Notes: a model not told the origin generated them from the sequence alone. A stretch of 64,000 nt of DNA from Cepaea nemoralis (GCA_014155875.1 JACEFZ010027942.1:291501-355500), one strand, 5' to 3'; counted from the first letter of the stretch, positions 51,313-62,332 are shown. Numbers and translations: made by a program.

Positions 51313-52906
51313 ACCGCGGCCTGACACTGTTCCGAACCTGGATGGAGAAATTACTATGCCCCCACTAGATGCCTCCTGTGAGTCATTCACCATGGAAGAG
51401 ATTAAAGCAGCCATAAAAAAATTGAAGAACAACAAAGCTGTTGGTGAAGATGAAATCTCAGGAGAAATGCTCAAAGCAGCAGATGAGAACACCTTACAAC
51501 GTTTGTTACAGCTGATCAATGAAATCTGGCAAAGCGAATCCCCACCACAACAGTGGAAAGATGGTGTAATTTTCAAACTGCCTAAAAAGGGCGATATGTC
51601 TGATTGCAATAATTGGCGTGGTATCACTCTATTGTCAGTACCAGGAAAACTTTTTTGTAGCATGTTACTTGAGAGATTGAAAAAGGCGATAGATGAAAGG
51701 CTCAGAGAAGAACAAGCAGGCTTCAGACCAAAACGGTCATGCATAGACCACATTTTCACCCTCAGAATAATCATTGAAGACTCCGTAGAATTCCAGTCGA
51801 AATTAATCACCAACTTTGTCGACTTTCAAAAAGCCTTCGACAGTATCCACCGTCCTTCACTTTGGAATCTACTTAACATCTATGGTTTTCCTACCAAATA
51901 TACCAACGTCATAAAATCTTTCTACAAAGAAACACGTTGCTGCGTAAGAACAGAAACAGGCAACTCTGACTGGTTCTCAGTCGAAACAGGAGTGAAACAG
52001 GGTTGTGTCTTATCACCGATGCTTTTTGGAATAGCTATCGATTGGGTCATGCGCAAATGCACAAACAACACAAATATGGGTATCCATTGGGTTGACAAAA
52101 TTCTAGAAGACCTGGACTTTGCCGACGACATAGTGCTTTTGAGTTCAACACACCCGGATGCCCAAGAGAAAATAAACCACCTCCAAAATGTTTCAGGGCA
52201 AATTGGTCTCCAAATTAACACCACAAAAACAAAGACTATTGATCTTACCAACAGTTCAGATGACACCAAATTGAACAGCTACGTTCTTGAAAAAGTCAAC
52301 AGCTTCACATACCTAGGAAGCAAAATGACATCTACAGGGGACTCAACACCAGAAATATCATCTAGAATCGCACTGGCATCTAGTGCCTTCAATAAACTGT
52401 CAAACATCTGGAAGTCAAAGACACTCAGCAAACACACAAAACTTAAAATCTTCAACTCTTGTGTGATTCCAGTGTTAACGTATGGATGTGAAAGTTGGAA
52501 ATCAACGGTAGCTTTAGATAAAAAATTAGACAATTTTGAGAACAAATGTCTTAGAAGACTTCTAAACATCCACTGGACAGACTTCAGAACCAATTCGCAA
52601 ATAAGACAAGAGACTAAGCAAGATACAGTATCCAATTTCATAAGAAGACGCCGTTGGAACTACATCGGCCATGTACTCAGAATGGACAAGTCAAGACTCC
52701 CCTACCAAGCCCTCATATGGTCACCAGTAGGGAAAAGAAAACGGGGAAGACCAAGAGAGACCCTGCGTAGAACCATCATTAGAGAAGGCTCATTCAACTG
52801 GCCAAGTAAATATCCAAGATCTACAACAGATAGCAGCGAACCGCCAGGCATGGAGAGACAGGACTTCTGCCCTATGCGCCGCCTTAGACTCAAGAGGAAA
52901 GACTAA
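51260..52906 (+). CDS. LINE B reverse transcriptase (548 aa, open)
   Basis: Open RT frame. Motifs: NKAVGEDEISGEMLKAA (about residues 60-76), WRGITLLSVPGKLF (about 114-127), EQAGFRPKRSCIDHIF (about 149-164), FVDFQKAFDSIHRPSLW (about 187-203), GVKQGCVLSPMLFGIAIDW (about 247-265) and the catalytic LDFADDIVLLSS (about 287-298). Then FTYLGSKMTSTGD, LTYGCESW and KRGRPRETLRR at the C-terminal end. The preceding frame 50899-51312 overlaps it by 53 nt and belongs to the same ORF2 (with a frame change). The RT is intact, but the element is truncated and cannot nick DNA. Confidence 0.85.
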   Translation: MTFKSNDGQNIFKEILNRPRPDTVPNLDGEITMPPLDASCESFTMEEIKAAIKKLKNNKAVGEDEISGEMLKAADENTLQRLLQLINEIWQSESPPQQWKDGVIFKLPKKGDMSDCNNWRGITLLSVPGKLFCSMLLERLKKAIDERLREEQAGFRPKRSCIDHIFTLRIIIEDSVEFQSKLITNFVDFQKAFDSIHRPSLWNLLNIYGFPTKYTNVIKSFYKETRCCVRTETGNSDWFSVETGVKQGCVLSPMLFGIAIDWVMRKCTNNTNMGIHWVDKILEDLDFADDIVLLSSTHPDAQEKINHLQNVSGQIGLQINTTKTKTIDLTNSSDDTKLNSYVLEKVNSFTYLGSKMTSTGDSTPEISSRIALASSAFNKLSNIWKSKTLSKHTKLKIFNSCVIPVLTYGCESWKSTVALDKKLDNFENKCLRRLLNIHWTDFRTNSQIRQETKQDTVSNFIRRRRWNYIGHVLRMDKSRLPYQALIWSPVGKRKRGRPRETLRRTIIREGSFNWPSKYPRSTTDSSEPPGMERQDFCPMRRLRLKRKD

Positions 52907-53149
52907 CTAACTAACTCCAAATAGCTTCAGTTTCTGTTTTGTTTCTCCAGTCAACCAAATTTATTTTGGTTAACTGGTATTCTGCTTCCGCCACACTATT
53001 ATCAGTAGCCCCTAAAAATGTCATAACTTGACAATATTTAGTGGCTGAAACTTGACAATCCTTTACTGGCTGAAGTATGTTGTTAACAGAAACAAGTGAA
53101 ATATTTTGCAATACATCTACATTTTCAGAAAGTCTCTGCTTCAATTGCA

Positions 53150-54730
53150 AAAAAATGCAGCTGTCGTTTAAAAACATGCTGGAAGATCGCCTCAAGCCAA
53201 ATGCTGCAACTAAACAGGATGCGGAAATAGAGTGGCGAGCCCGAAAGGACATAATTTACAATACTGCTATGGAAATCCTGGGTCCAGCACCCCGAAAGCA
53301 TAAAGACTGGTTTGATGAAAATTCTGAAGACATCAACCAATTTACATTGGCACCTTGCCGTCTTGACAGACGATAGTTTGTGCTTTAAAAAGGCATAATA
53401 ACTTTTACCTATGGCGGTAGCGCATGTGACTGATAAGGCCAATTTGCGCTGTAAATGTCCAGTTCACAGTGGGTGCATGTGAACATGTGGTCATTTCCAC
53501 CATCATGCACCATCTTACGTCTCAAACGCTCGGTGTGTGACTTATCTGCAATAATTTTCTCCTTTGTCTTTATTCCATTTCTGATGTTTGCCCTCCATGC
53601 AACACGTTCAGCGGCGACTTGCTCCCAATGTGCATTATCAATGCCTGTATCAATCATGTCCCGCTTATACACATCTTTGTATCGTAGTAGAGGCCGACCC
53701 TGAGATCTCTTACCCATCTGTAATTCACCAAAATAGATGTCCTTTGGTATTCTACCATCATCCATCCTCCTAAGATGTCCTATCCATCTAAGTCTACGAA
53801 GACTGAGCATGGAATAAACTGTCACACAACCTGATCTTTCCAATACTTCAGTATTTGTGATTTTGTCTTGCCACTTAATACCAAGAATTCTTCGCAGACA
53901 CCGCATATGAAAGCTGTTTAAATGTTTCTCTTGGTGTGAGTAAGTTGTCCAGGTTTCACTGCCATAAAGAATAGTACTAAGGACACAGGCTTGATAGACA
54001 AGGACTTTTGTTTTTGCAGTAAGCTTCCTGTTCTCCCAGACTCTTTTTCTTAACCTGTTTGACATCAACCAATTGCTGGCCGAGAAACTTCTCCTCAAGG
54101 CACATTTGAATGACACGAAGTCAAAAAAAAAAAAGCCTTCAATAACATTCAGATAGTGCAGCAGAAACTTCGGCACATGCGGGACTCCTGGATGAGCAAC
54201 AAAGCTGATGAAATTCAAGGCTTTGCTGACAGACATGATATGAAAAACTTCTATGACTCACTGAAAGCGGTCTACGGTCTTCCATCACCAGGCAGTTCCC
54301 CTCCTCACTGCAGATGGGGGAACATTGGTCACCGATAAGAAAGAAATCCTTTAACGCTGGGCAGAGCATTTCAGCATCGTCTTAAGTGCAACTTCCTTCT
54401 TCGATTAAGAAACCAAAAACTGCCTTCCTCAAGTTCCCACTAATGATACACTTGATGACCTGCCATCCATAGTAGAACTAAACAAAGCCATCCAGCAACT
54501 TTCCAGTGGAAAGGCGCCTGGTCCTGACTCCATCCCAGCAGAGATATACAAGGCAGGTGGGCCGGTCCTAATAAAGCAGCTTCACCAAGTCTTTACAAAC
54601 ATATGGGTGAACGAGAACATGCCACAAGATTTAAAGTACATGTCAATAGTCCACCTTTACAAATGTAAAGGAAACCACCAATCCTGTGACAACCACCGAG
54701 GCATCTCCTTGCTCTCAATCTCAATCAATG
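53150..54730 (+). mobile_element. RTE-like LINE family C fragment, interrupted
   Basis: Sense fragment. The first part encodes FKNMLEDRLKPNAATKQDA (about 53167-53223). After an insertion, the second part has LLAEKLLLKAHLNDTKS, DEIQGFADRHDMKNFYDSLK and an RT start QQLSSGKAPGPDSIPAEIYK (about 54498-54557). It stops near 54730, before the catalytic RT motifs, so it is truncated at both ends. Frameshifts are present. Confidence 0.75.
53343..54060 (-). mobile_element. LINE D 3' end inserted in LINE C, 14-bp TSD
   Basis: A 718-bp antisense, 5'-truncated copy of family D, flanked by a perfect 14-bp duplication GACATCAACCAATT (53329-53342 and 54061-54074). The minus-strand frame 53409-54060 encodes LTAKTKVLVYQACVLSTILY, RHLRRMDDGRIPKD-like sequence and QGRPLLRYKDVYKRDM. 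The 3' end reads GGTGCCAATGTA. Confidence 0.9.
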
Positions 54731-54911
54731 GTTCTAGACATGAACTAGACAAATCATTCAGCTTATCCAGGAAACAACACTGCAGATATATACAATACAA
54801 ATGTTAAAACAGAAGAAATATTACACCCTGGTTCTAGACATGAACTAGACAAATCATTCAGCTTATCCAAGAAACCACGCTGCAGATATAAACAATGCAG
54901 GTGTTCAAACA
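54728..54911. repeat. Two-copy ~100-bp tandem repeat
   Basis: GGTTCTAGACATGAACTAGA through CTGCAGATATA occurs at 54729-54791 and again at 54831-54892. Confidence 0.8.
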
Positions 54912-54943
54912 ACAACGACATATTGTACTCTGGGTTACAATCA

Positions 54944-55200
54944 CAAATGGAGGTCAGCATGGCTGAATAGTTAAGAGCACTGACACTCTCAAACTTCCTG
55001 TGTTCTGGTGCTAAGATATTGGGTTCAACCTCTATATCAGTCAGTTGGATTTAAATGTTGACTTCTCGTCTTTGACTTGGGGATGTAAATTACAAGTACC
55101 TCAGAAGTCACAGAAGGTTTGCCTGTTGGCAAGGGACACTGGTAATAAGGACAGCTAATACATATGCAAACATCAGTCTAGTGCACTAGAAGTAGTCGCA
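54944..55200 (+). mobile_element. tRNA-derived SINE, different family
   Basis: The head has GTCAGCATGGCTGAATAGTT (A box) and GGGTTCAACCTC (B box) about 60 bp on, followed by a non-tRNA body. It differs from the main SINE and no target duplication was found. Confidence 0.55.
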
Positions 55201-55506
55201 TGTGTTTGGACTACGCTTGAGTTTGAAGGAAGCAAGAACAAACAAAAAATCACAAACAAACAAAAAAATCACAAACACACAAAATATCCAAACAAGTTCA
55301 CTTGATAGCAATTTATTTGAATGTGTTCTGCCAGCAATTATAATGGTATACACCACAATTTTATGCACAAGAAATTATTTTGGCAGCAGTAAAACACAAT
55401 AAAACAAAGCAAACATGAATAAAATGTGTAATCAAATTCATCATATGCACAAATGCCGCATCTGTCACAACCATTAGACAACATTATAAACTGAAGTACA
55501 AAATTG

Positions 55507-56019
55507 TGTGTGCTGTTAGCGGGTTCACCTGCTCATGTAAAACAACTGATCAACTCAGTTTACCTGGCATAGTGTGTGCTGTTAGTGGGTTCACCTGCTC
55601 ATGTAAAAACTCAGTTTACCTGGCATAGTGTGTGCTGTTAGTGGGTTCACCTGCTCATGTAAAACAACTGATCAACTCAGTTTACCTGGCATAGTGTGTG
55701 CTGTTAGCGGGTTCACCTGCTCATGTAAAACAACTGATCAACTCAGTTTACCTGGCATAGTGTGTGCTGTTAGCAGGTTCACCTGCTCATGTAAAACAAC
55801 TGATCAACTCAGTTTACCTGACATAGTGTGTGCTGTTAGCGGGTTCACCTGCTCATGTAAAACAACTGATCAACTCAGTTTACCTGGCATAGTGTGTGCT
55901 GTTAGCGGGTTCACCTGATCATGTAAAACAACTGATCAACTCAGTTTACCTGACATAGTGTGTGCTGTTAGCGGGTTCACCTGCTCATGTAAAACAACTG
56001 ATCAACTCAGTTTACCTGC
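55507..56019. repeat. 66-bp minisatellite, 8 units
   Basis: Units begin GTGTGTGCTGTTAGCGGGTT and end ACTCAGTTTACCTGGCATA. One unit (second) lacks about 15 bp. The period is 66, a multiple of three, so the plus strand stays open over 96 codons with a repeating 22-residue unit. No start context or homology suggests a gene. Confidence 0.95.
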
Positions 56020-56179
56020 ATGAAGTCACAAATCAGTAAACAACTTTCAACAACACTGAACAATAAAATCACAGAAAATATTTTTTTCTTTTTCAAAAAA
56101 AAAAAACAATCCTTTATAGAAGGAAATGTTATCCATGAAATATTGTCATTGCTTTTGGGGCAGATTGTATCCAGAACGA

Positions 56180-57260
56180 CATTACAAACAACATGTTTTC
56201 TTCCTGCAGAACAGACTGCCCAGAAAGAAATTTTTATACAGAAAATATCTTTGTCTTTGGAATAGATTCTGTCAAGTCATAGAACAGAATATAATATCTA
56301 GAATATATGATCTCACATTGAGAATAGACTGTCTCCACTACAAAGTGATAAACAAAATATTCCCTGATACAGAGACATATCAATGACTTAATAACCCTCG
56401 AGGTCATCAAAAGAGCACCAGAAATAAATGCACAAGCACCGTTTGGTTCTCGTAGAAGTCCTGGCAGAGATCATTTACATTTCATTTATTTCCTTTACTT
56501 CTACGAGTTCTGATCAATGCCTGTAACTTTATTTCTCACAACATATTCCCATACCATTATAAATGTATTACCATTCAGATATGTCCTTTCTATTTGTTAA
56601 TGATAAACAGAATATAATGAGAATGTGTATCTTTGCCTTTACAACAGGTTCTATCTAGATGTAAATGATAAAGAGAAATATGTTCCCTTACTTCAGAAAT
56701 ATGTTTTACCTTTAGAAGAGATTCTCTCCACAAGTAAATGATAAACACAATATATGTTACTTCAGTTAAAACATATTAGAAATAGTAAATGATATTACAG
56801 AGTGTGTTCACTAGAATATTTCACATTTAGAAAAGATTCTGTCCAAAAGAAAACCATAAACATATTATGACAAAGAAAAAAATATTTACTTAACTTCAGA
56901 ACAGATTTCTACAAACATTCTATCTTCACAAAAGACGCCATCGAAGGTAAATAAAATATATTTCGCTACCAAAAGCTGCACAATTATGTTTGAAGAACTC
57001 CCTAACCCCATATAAGTTCAACAGCTTATGGCAAAATAGGAGCAACAAAGTAAGTATCACAAGAATAGATTCTGCCCAGAAGGAAATGATAAGCACAATT
57101 TATTTCCTTACCTTTAGAACAGATTATATTCAAATGGAATTAATAAGCAAAATCTATTTACTTAACTTTGGAACAAGAAATTATTAAAAAGGACGTTATA
57201 GACAAAATGAATTTCCTTGCTTTCAAATAGATTCTGTTGAAAAGGAAACAATAGACAAAT
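56180..57260. repeat. Ancient degenerate tandem repeat
   Basis: Diverged units of about 60-75 bp with AGAACAGATTCTGTCCA-like, AAATGATAAACA and TTCCTTACTT words recur throughout. It is probably a decayed minisatellite. Confidence 0.6.
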
Positions 57261-57425
57261 ATACTATCTTAGATTCTAGACGAAAGAAAAAGTTAAGTGT
57301 TAAGTTTCATGATTAACTCATTAACTACCAGAAACCACGGACAGTGCCAAACTTCACATAGTTGGAACAGTATTCGCATATAAGCTTTAACTTGTACAAC
57401 ATGAACAGATATGTGTAAAACTGGA

Positions 57426-57745
57426 TAATTACTGGCACCACGCCATCTTGACAGATAATAGTTTGTAAAATAGCACAAAGCCTGGGTTGAATTTAGAGAT
57501 CACGTGCTGCCCATGCAGCATGATTCCTCTCTCACCCGGCCTAGTTTACTCCAGAGGATGGGTAACACCAATACATCTGGAACAAGACAAGGTGCAGAAG
57601 TTGCCAGATTAGCAAAGCAATGAAATAACTGTCCATCTGTTGGAGCTTCCATCCTAGACCAGTGGCCAACCAAGGTTTAGGGCCTGGTCTGCCCTGCCAT
57701 GACATTTAGTCTTTAGGTTGCATCTCCTCGGACAAAGGTAAGACA
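57426..57745 (-). repeat. Short element with LINE D termini only
   Basis: The minus strand ends in the same ~35 bp as LINE D 3' ends (ACTATTATCTGTCAAGATGG then GGTGCCAGTA). The remaining ~270 bp match the putative LINE D leader at 47380-47640. The coding middle is absent, so it is an internally deleted or SINE-like derivative. Confidence 0.55.
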
Positions 57746-58193
57746 ACCGCATAAACTACAGTTGAAATTATAGACACCTCAAACTGAAATAATCATTAAA
57801 AACTATTACAGCATGTGATCTGGTAGCTACTGAGTTAAAATCAATGTTTCAGCCAGTACCAAGATCTTCCATACAACAAACTTAAACCAACTATGCAGTA
57901 TGATTTGTATTCATATTGTTTTCAGTCAACATCAAATGTCTTCATATTGAAAGCTGGACAGACCAACAATGAACATGTGACATTTTAAAAGAGCGATACT
58001 TCTATCACATCCTGAATTCTAAGAAAATCACCAGTTAACCCTGAGATTACTGTTGCAGATAATTATCACAATCATCTACTGTTATTGCTGAAATGTCAGT
58101 GTTGCCTTCTGCATGTACTCTGTGCCATAGAATTGCAGATCCTGCATGACTTGGGTGTCAGTGTTCACTCTGCGTAAGTGCCTGAGTACACAT
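57746..58193. other. Intergenic/3' UTR side of KDM3, nothing recognised
   Basis: AT-rich sequence downstream of the KDM3 stop. It is likely to include the 3' UTR. No clear polyadenylation site was assigned. Confidence 0.4.
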
Positions 58194-58268
58194 TTATTCA
58201 TCATCAGGATCATTCTCTCTCAACACAGCGATCGCATCCTTCACTGCGTGGTATATGATATTCTTCAC
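58194..58268 (-). CDS. KDM3: KDM3-type demethylase, last coding exon
   Basis: Terminal exon: acceptor CTCTGAAG, then 24 codons with VKNIIYHAVKDAIAVLREN and DPDDE, ending in TAA at 58194-58196. VKNIIYHAVKDA is a signature of the C-terminus of JMJD1/KDM3 proteins, which remove methyl groups from H3K9. The reading frame joins in phase 0 with the exon at 59931-60065. Confidence 0.85.
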   Translation of the reverse strand: MKNIIYHAVKDAIAVLRENDPDDE

Positions 58269-58439
58269 CTTCAGAGCAGAGATAATGAACATATGAAAGG
58301 TGTCATTAATTACAGTTCAACAGAAAAATAAATAAGTGCTAAGGAGAACTAGCACCAAACCTATTATATTTAACTGTAACTTTAAATCAGTACTGCAGTA
58401 CGGATGAGAAACATGTAGAATAACTAAAACAATTACAAG

Positions 58440-59090
58440 TAAACTATATGGTGGAAAGGCATTTCAACCGTTAAGCCTCTGGAGTTTTTATGCTTCTGGC
58501 TACAGTTTGCAGTCACATTTTCCTCATGTTGGACTGGTAGTGGATGGTTCCGTCACCCTGCTACTGAGTTGAGTGCGTGGCGCGACACTGTGAGCTGTGA
58601 ATTTTGTTTGGAATGTTTTTACATCTGTCTGCAGTTGTTGCAGTATGAACTGCATGTTTAGAACAATGGCAGTCAGCCTATCACTGGGAATTGATTGGAT
58701 TGCCTTTTTGGTTCAAGAGTGCATTTTTCTCTAAGACTCGTGGGGGTTGTCGCTGGAGCTAGTGTTTGTGTGATGCTTTCAGCGGGCTGGCCTGCCGAAG
58801 GGATCCGAGCAATATGGGGTAAATCCTGGGGCAATGAAGTCAATCCTCTTGTGTGTGTGGCTGCTGGTTTTCTAGTGACTGCCGCTTCCATCGACGATGA
58901 ACCTTATTTTCCGTGGAGGACTTTTGGGTTGGTATTCTGACAGCGGCTGTTAGCTTGTCAAGACTCCTGTCTATTCCACTTTTCAGATAGGGCAGTGAGG
59001 AGCATTTTGCGTGATATTCACTGGCACAGGAACGGAGCATAAAGTGGACGACCCGTTGCCGTGAAGTTGGAACTGCAACTAACTAACTAG
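58440..59090 (+). repeat. Unassigned dispersed repeat in KDM3 intron
   Basis: A GC-richer block, ending with GAACTGCAACTAACTAACTA and a GA-rich tract near 59075-59100. The CTAACTAACTAA end resembles the tail of LINE B (52905-52913), so it may be a LINE or SINE end. The open frame at 58695-58940 has no motif. Confidence 0.4.
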
Positions 59091-59099
59091 AGAGAGAGA

Positions 59100-59930
59100 A
59101 CTAGACAGATTCCGGCAAAAATGTGAGGGAAAGAAACTGGACTGGATAGGACTCACTGAGAATAGTATAACAAGAAAATTCTTTCACTGGAATGCACTTG
59201 GATAAAAAAAAACAAAAAAAACAATGGAGACCTAATACACAGAGAAATAAAACAAAAACAGATGAATAATATGAGGAAGACATGGAGGGAGCTGCAGGAG
59301 ACAGCAAAAGATAGAACAAACTGGTGTCAGTAGGTTGTGACCTTATGCTCAAACGGGGAATTAAAGACAAGAAGAAAAACATGAATGTAAAACAAAAATA
59401 ATGACGCATATCACAGACACGCCTGGCATTGCTATGAGCTGAATGAAGAAAATGTCAACAGGTAGAGAACTGGAGACCTCATTTCCATAAAGCCATGAAT
59501 TGGTAATGTATGGTATCCTTAGCTTTTCACACCCCAATACATAGAAAAGGAAATCTCAAGCCAGTACTGCTATAAGGATGTTAAGTGTTAGACTGTCACA
59601 TACAAAGTCATAGCATATTGAGATGTTGTGCCTACTTCCATCTCTGATTGTCTTACTTTTCCACCAGATAATTTCTAGAAAATGATCTAGTATTAATTTT
59701 ATAACGCTCAGTTGACACCAGAACCTTTTAAGTCAGAAAAATATAACATTATTACTGGGGATTGAACTCAGACCTCTGCCTTGCGCATAAACTATGCTAG
59801 ATGGCTTCCTCAAATGCCATGGTTGAACAGTTTTTTTTTAAAATTTACACTTCACTGTTTACGTATCATAGTTAAATACAACTGCCTGAAAATACAGCAC
59901 AACTCTCAGCAACAGTAACCAATTGCTCAC
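59100..59930. other. KDM3 intron, no gene seen
   Basis: AT-rich intronic DNA. A tRNA-like scrap (GGGGATTGAACTCAGACCTC) is near 59756-59812. A poly-T run is near 59830. Confidence 0.4.
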
Positions 59931-60065
59931 CTGTAGCTTGTCCTCATGGTTTGAGTGTGTTTCTGACAGCTGGCGAAATTCCTGAGTCAAACGAAAACAG
60001 TGATTCAAGTGTTCTGGAGACACAAAGTCTTCTGCAACTTTGACGCAACTGTGCAGGTTCCGTAC
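59931..60065 (-). CDS. KDM3: KDM3-type demethylase, JmjC C-terminal exon
   Basis: A 135-nt exon with acceptor TTTATAG and donor GTGAGC, and 45 codons. It contains [20 protein letters not shown] and [19 protein letters not shown], closely following vertebrate KDM3A/B ([34 protein letters not shown] pattern). It is the end of the JmjC fold and adjacent helices. Both borders are phase 0, consistent with the neighbouring exons. Confidence 0.9.
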
Positions 60066-60153
60066 CTATAAATATAAACATTGGATATTTTAAAATGTAT
60101 GTTACTGCATAATGGCTTCTGCGTTAGAATGATAATTGCTGGCTACCAAAGTT

Positions 60154-60391
60154 TTAGTTAGTTGTATATCCTTTACAGGATATAGCAGTCAACCCCAGCA
60201 TGTTTTGGCTGTTCATGATTCCTGGGCAAGTTTACATTCAGTAGTTTGCCATTGCTTTCTGAATGACTGGCACCCATACCATTTCATTAAAAAAAAACAA
60301 CGCAAGGCGGTTTGCTACTAAATCAACCACAGCCGTGTTCGAACACAGTATACAAGATTACAAACTGTATAACCCCATCACCACGGAGCCG
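60154..60391 (-). mobile_element. tRNA-derived SINE with 9-bp TSD
   Basis: Main SINE family member in a KDM3 intron. ACCAAAGTT is duplicated at 60145-60153 and 60392-60400. It shares GTAGTTTGCCATTGCTTTCT and a CTCCGTGGTG head. A poly-A interruption lies near 60290. Confidence 0.8.
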
Positions 60392-60867
60392 ACCAAAGTT
60401 ACTTAAAAATAATTGATGAGTGTAAAATTACACTAGCTTGCATTGCATGACACTGACCATGGCAGGAGTGACATTATAATAGGTTAAAAAAAAGGATATT
60501 TAAAATATATAAACAGCCAGAATGAAATAAACAGTTCAGTCAAATTTACTCCATAATGAATGTTTGGAAGTATCAGTGCCTCATTCTAGTTACCCTGTTT
60601 TTAAACACCTGTTTTTTTTTCTTTCATTCTTTCAATCCTAGAAGGTTTCACAGCAGACAGTCAAGAGAAGAAATAAACACTATAAAAACATCATGACTGC
60701 CTCATTTTCAAAGAGGCCAACTGGTCTAATGTTAACACGTATGTGCAACATGCTTCAGTGTGTTCAAGTGTCCTTTACTTTGTACGCATCAGTGTAGTGA
60801 AATCATATGTCCACTTAGAAATGAACAATGGAATAGTACTGTTAAAACCCTGTTTAACCAGAAGATA

Positions 60868-61080
60868 ATGAGTTGAGTTGAGGCAAGAACCCATACGTGC
60901 TCCGTTCTCATCTTCATCAGTCAGTGAAGAGTTCCAATACTAATGGTACCAATAGCAGCCTGATTATGCATCCGTCTGGCCTTTCCTCGGAGTCTTGAGT
61001 ATGACCAGATCCTCTGGTCACTTCCTGCAGCACCGTTCTTTCCTGGTTGTGATGATCTATCTGTTCTTCCGCACTATACA
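60868..61080 (-). repeat. LINE family F 3' fragment, antisense
   Basis: The minus strand matches 22790-22930 (GAGGAAAGGCCAGA, TGGTACCATTAGTATTGGAA, ACTCTTCACTG). It ends in a GTTGAGTT tail near 60873. A related patch lies at 61205-61300 (CGGCACATGGATGTAACCCA). Confidence 0.6.
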
Positions 61081-61452
61081 CACGATCTCAAAGGACCTGC
61101 AAGAAACTACATTATACATGTTTCCTGAGAATTCTGAGATGAGTACTTCCCGCAGGATTCTGAAGCATGGGGTATGTATTTCAACTAACCTGAAATTTTA
61201 GTTTCGTTTAGACGATGGATCAACATCACGGCACATGGATGTAACCCATAAGTGCTTCGTTCTACTCCTAACTCAAGCCCGAGTCCAGAGAATCTCAGCT
61301 CAGTGCACAAACTCTATAGTACTGGCGAGGATCCTGAATTACTTTGGGTAGATTTTTAACTCAAAATTTGTCCAGGCAGCGCCGTTAGGCTACTCTTTTT
61401 CCATTTCTAACTGCCAAGGGATATTTTACGTGCGCAACTATACACAACTAAC

Positions 61453-61629
61453 CTGATGTGGTGCTCCAGCTGGGATAAATATGGCATCGCCTAAACATTG
61501 GACTATTGTGTAACCTTGAACCCCATACTCCCGTAGAAGTCTGTCACAAAGCTCCTTGTCCAGGTACCAGCTCTGATCATGTATTGCATCATGATCTTTT
61601 TCTATAATCTCGCCGCGTTCTTTCGCAAC
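61453..61629 (-). CDS. KDM3: KDM3-type demethylase, JmjC catalytic exon
   Basis: A 177-nt exon (59 codons) with acceptor TTTCAG and donor GTTAGT, both phase 0. It includes [40 protein letters not shown] and AGAPHQ. This is the JmjC segment with the distal iron-binding His in GAPHQ. The established family reaction is Fe(II)/2-oxoglutarate-dependent demethylation of H3K9me1/2 in the nucleus. The HxD iron pair should be in an exon upstream of (to the right of) this window. Confidence 0.9.
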
Positions 61630-62192
61630 CTGAAACACACAAAAATCACCTATGTATTCTCTGAGTAAGTAAACCACCAGTAACATATAACATCACATCT
61701 TAAGGATTATGTAACCTCAGTGACTTCCATTTCACGTATAGAGAAGAATTCCAACAAATTCAGTCACACAACAAAATAAACCAAATCCTAGCACATGCAT
61801 AGAGGAAGTACCTATTCACACACACACATGCACGCATGCACACACACAATAAGAAACAACATTTTTCAGTTTGCGATGAAACACATGAAGACATGCCATC
61901 CTGTATATTAAATTTGTTATGAAACCAAAGATTGTGAATATTGCGCCATTTCAGTACAAACTGAACAGTTTTATAAATGAAGAAATTGTGTAGGAGACAA
62001 AGACAATATCATGACATATGTACGCGTGCATATAAAAGGGAAGAACATGCAATATGAGAAGAAGTGTTCAGCTTTATTTCTTATCTTCTTACAAACTCCT
62101 ACACTCTTAACCACATGGCTGTATGTAATTGAAGAATCAAACAAAGAAACACTAACTGCCATGGCTGACTACATGTAAGCAAACTCACTGAC

Positions 62193-62332
62193 CTTATTGA
62201 GGAAGTCCCTGATTTTGTCTGCATCATGAGCATCATAAATGTGCCACAGTGCCCCTGGGATCTCATTCACTTCCCTCACACGTCGCTTCGTGATGTTGTC
62301 ACAGCCGGCATCATCGATTGCTTTCACAGCAG
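62193..62332 (-). CDS. KDM3: KDM3-type demethylase, pre-catalytic JmjC exon
   Basis: A 140-nt exon starting in phase 2 and ending AATAAG with a GTCAGT donor. It encodes DNITKRRVREVNEIPGALWH and IYDAHDADKIRDFLNK, matching the KDM3 segment PGALWHIY-A-D--KIR-FLKK. It joins in frame to the exon at 61453-61629. The next upstream exon is not found between 62333 and 64000. Confidence 0.85.

Larger units (their letters stand above)
50777..52913 (+). mobile_element. RTE-like LINE family B, 2.1 kb, 8-bp TSD
   Basis: A sense LINE inserted in hAT copy 2 between perfect 8-bp duplications ACTCCAAA (50769-50776 and 52914-52921). It ends with CTAACTAA, a short tandem tail. It is 5'-truncated and lacks the endonuclease. 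Confidence 0.85.
48786..53149 (-). mobile_element. hAT transposon copy 2, split by two LINEs
   Basis: Antisense relative of hAT copy 1. The 3' terminal repeat ATAGTTGCCA is near 48784. Transposase C-terminal pieces lie at 48960-49140, 50661-50770 and 52922-53149 (with SVAEAEYQLTKINLVDWRNK). Two LINE insertions, each with an exact duplication, separate them. The upstream half of the transposase is missing beyond 53149, where a sense LINE begins. Confidence 0.8.

Noticed and set aside
55507..56019. CRISPR-like array
   Set aside because: Units are contiguous 66-bp copies without unique spacers, in an animal genome.
58695..58940. 81-codon frame
   Set aside because: It lies in an intronic repeat block, with no recognised motif or splice context.
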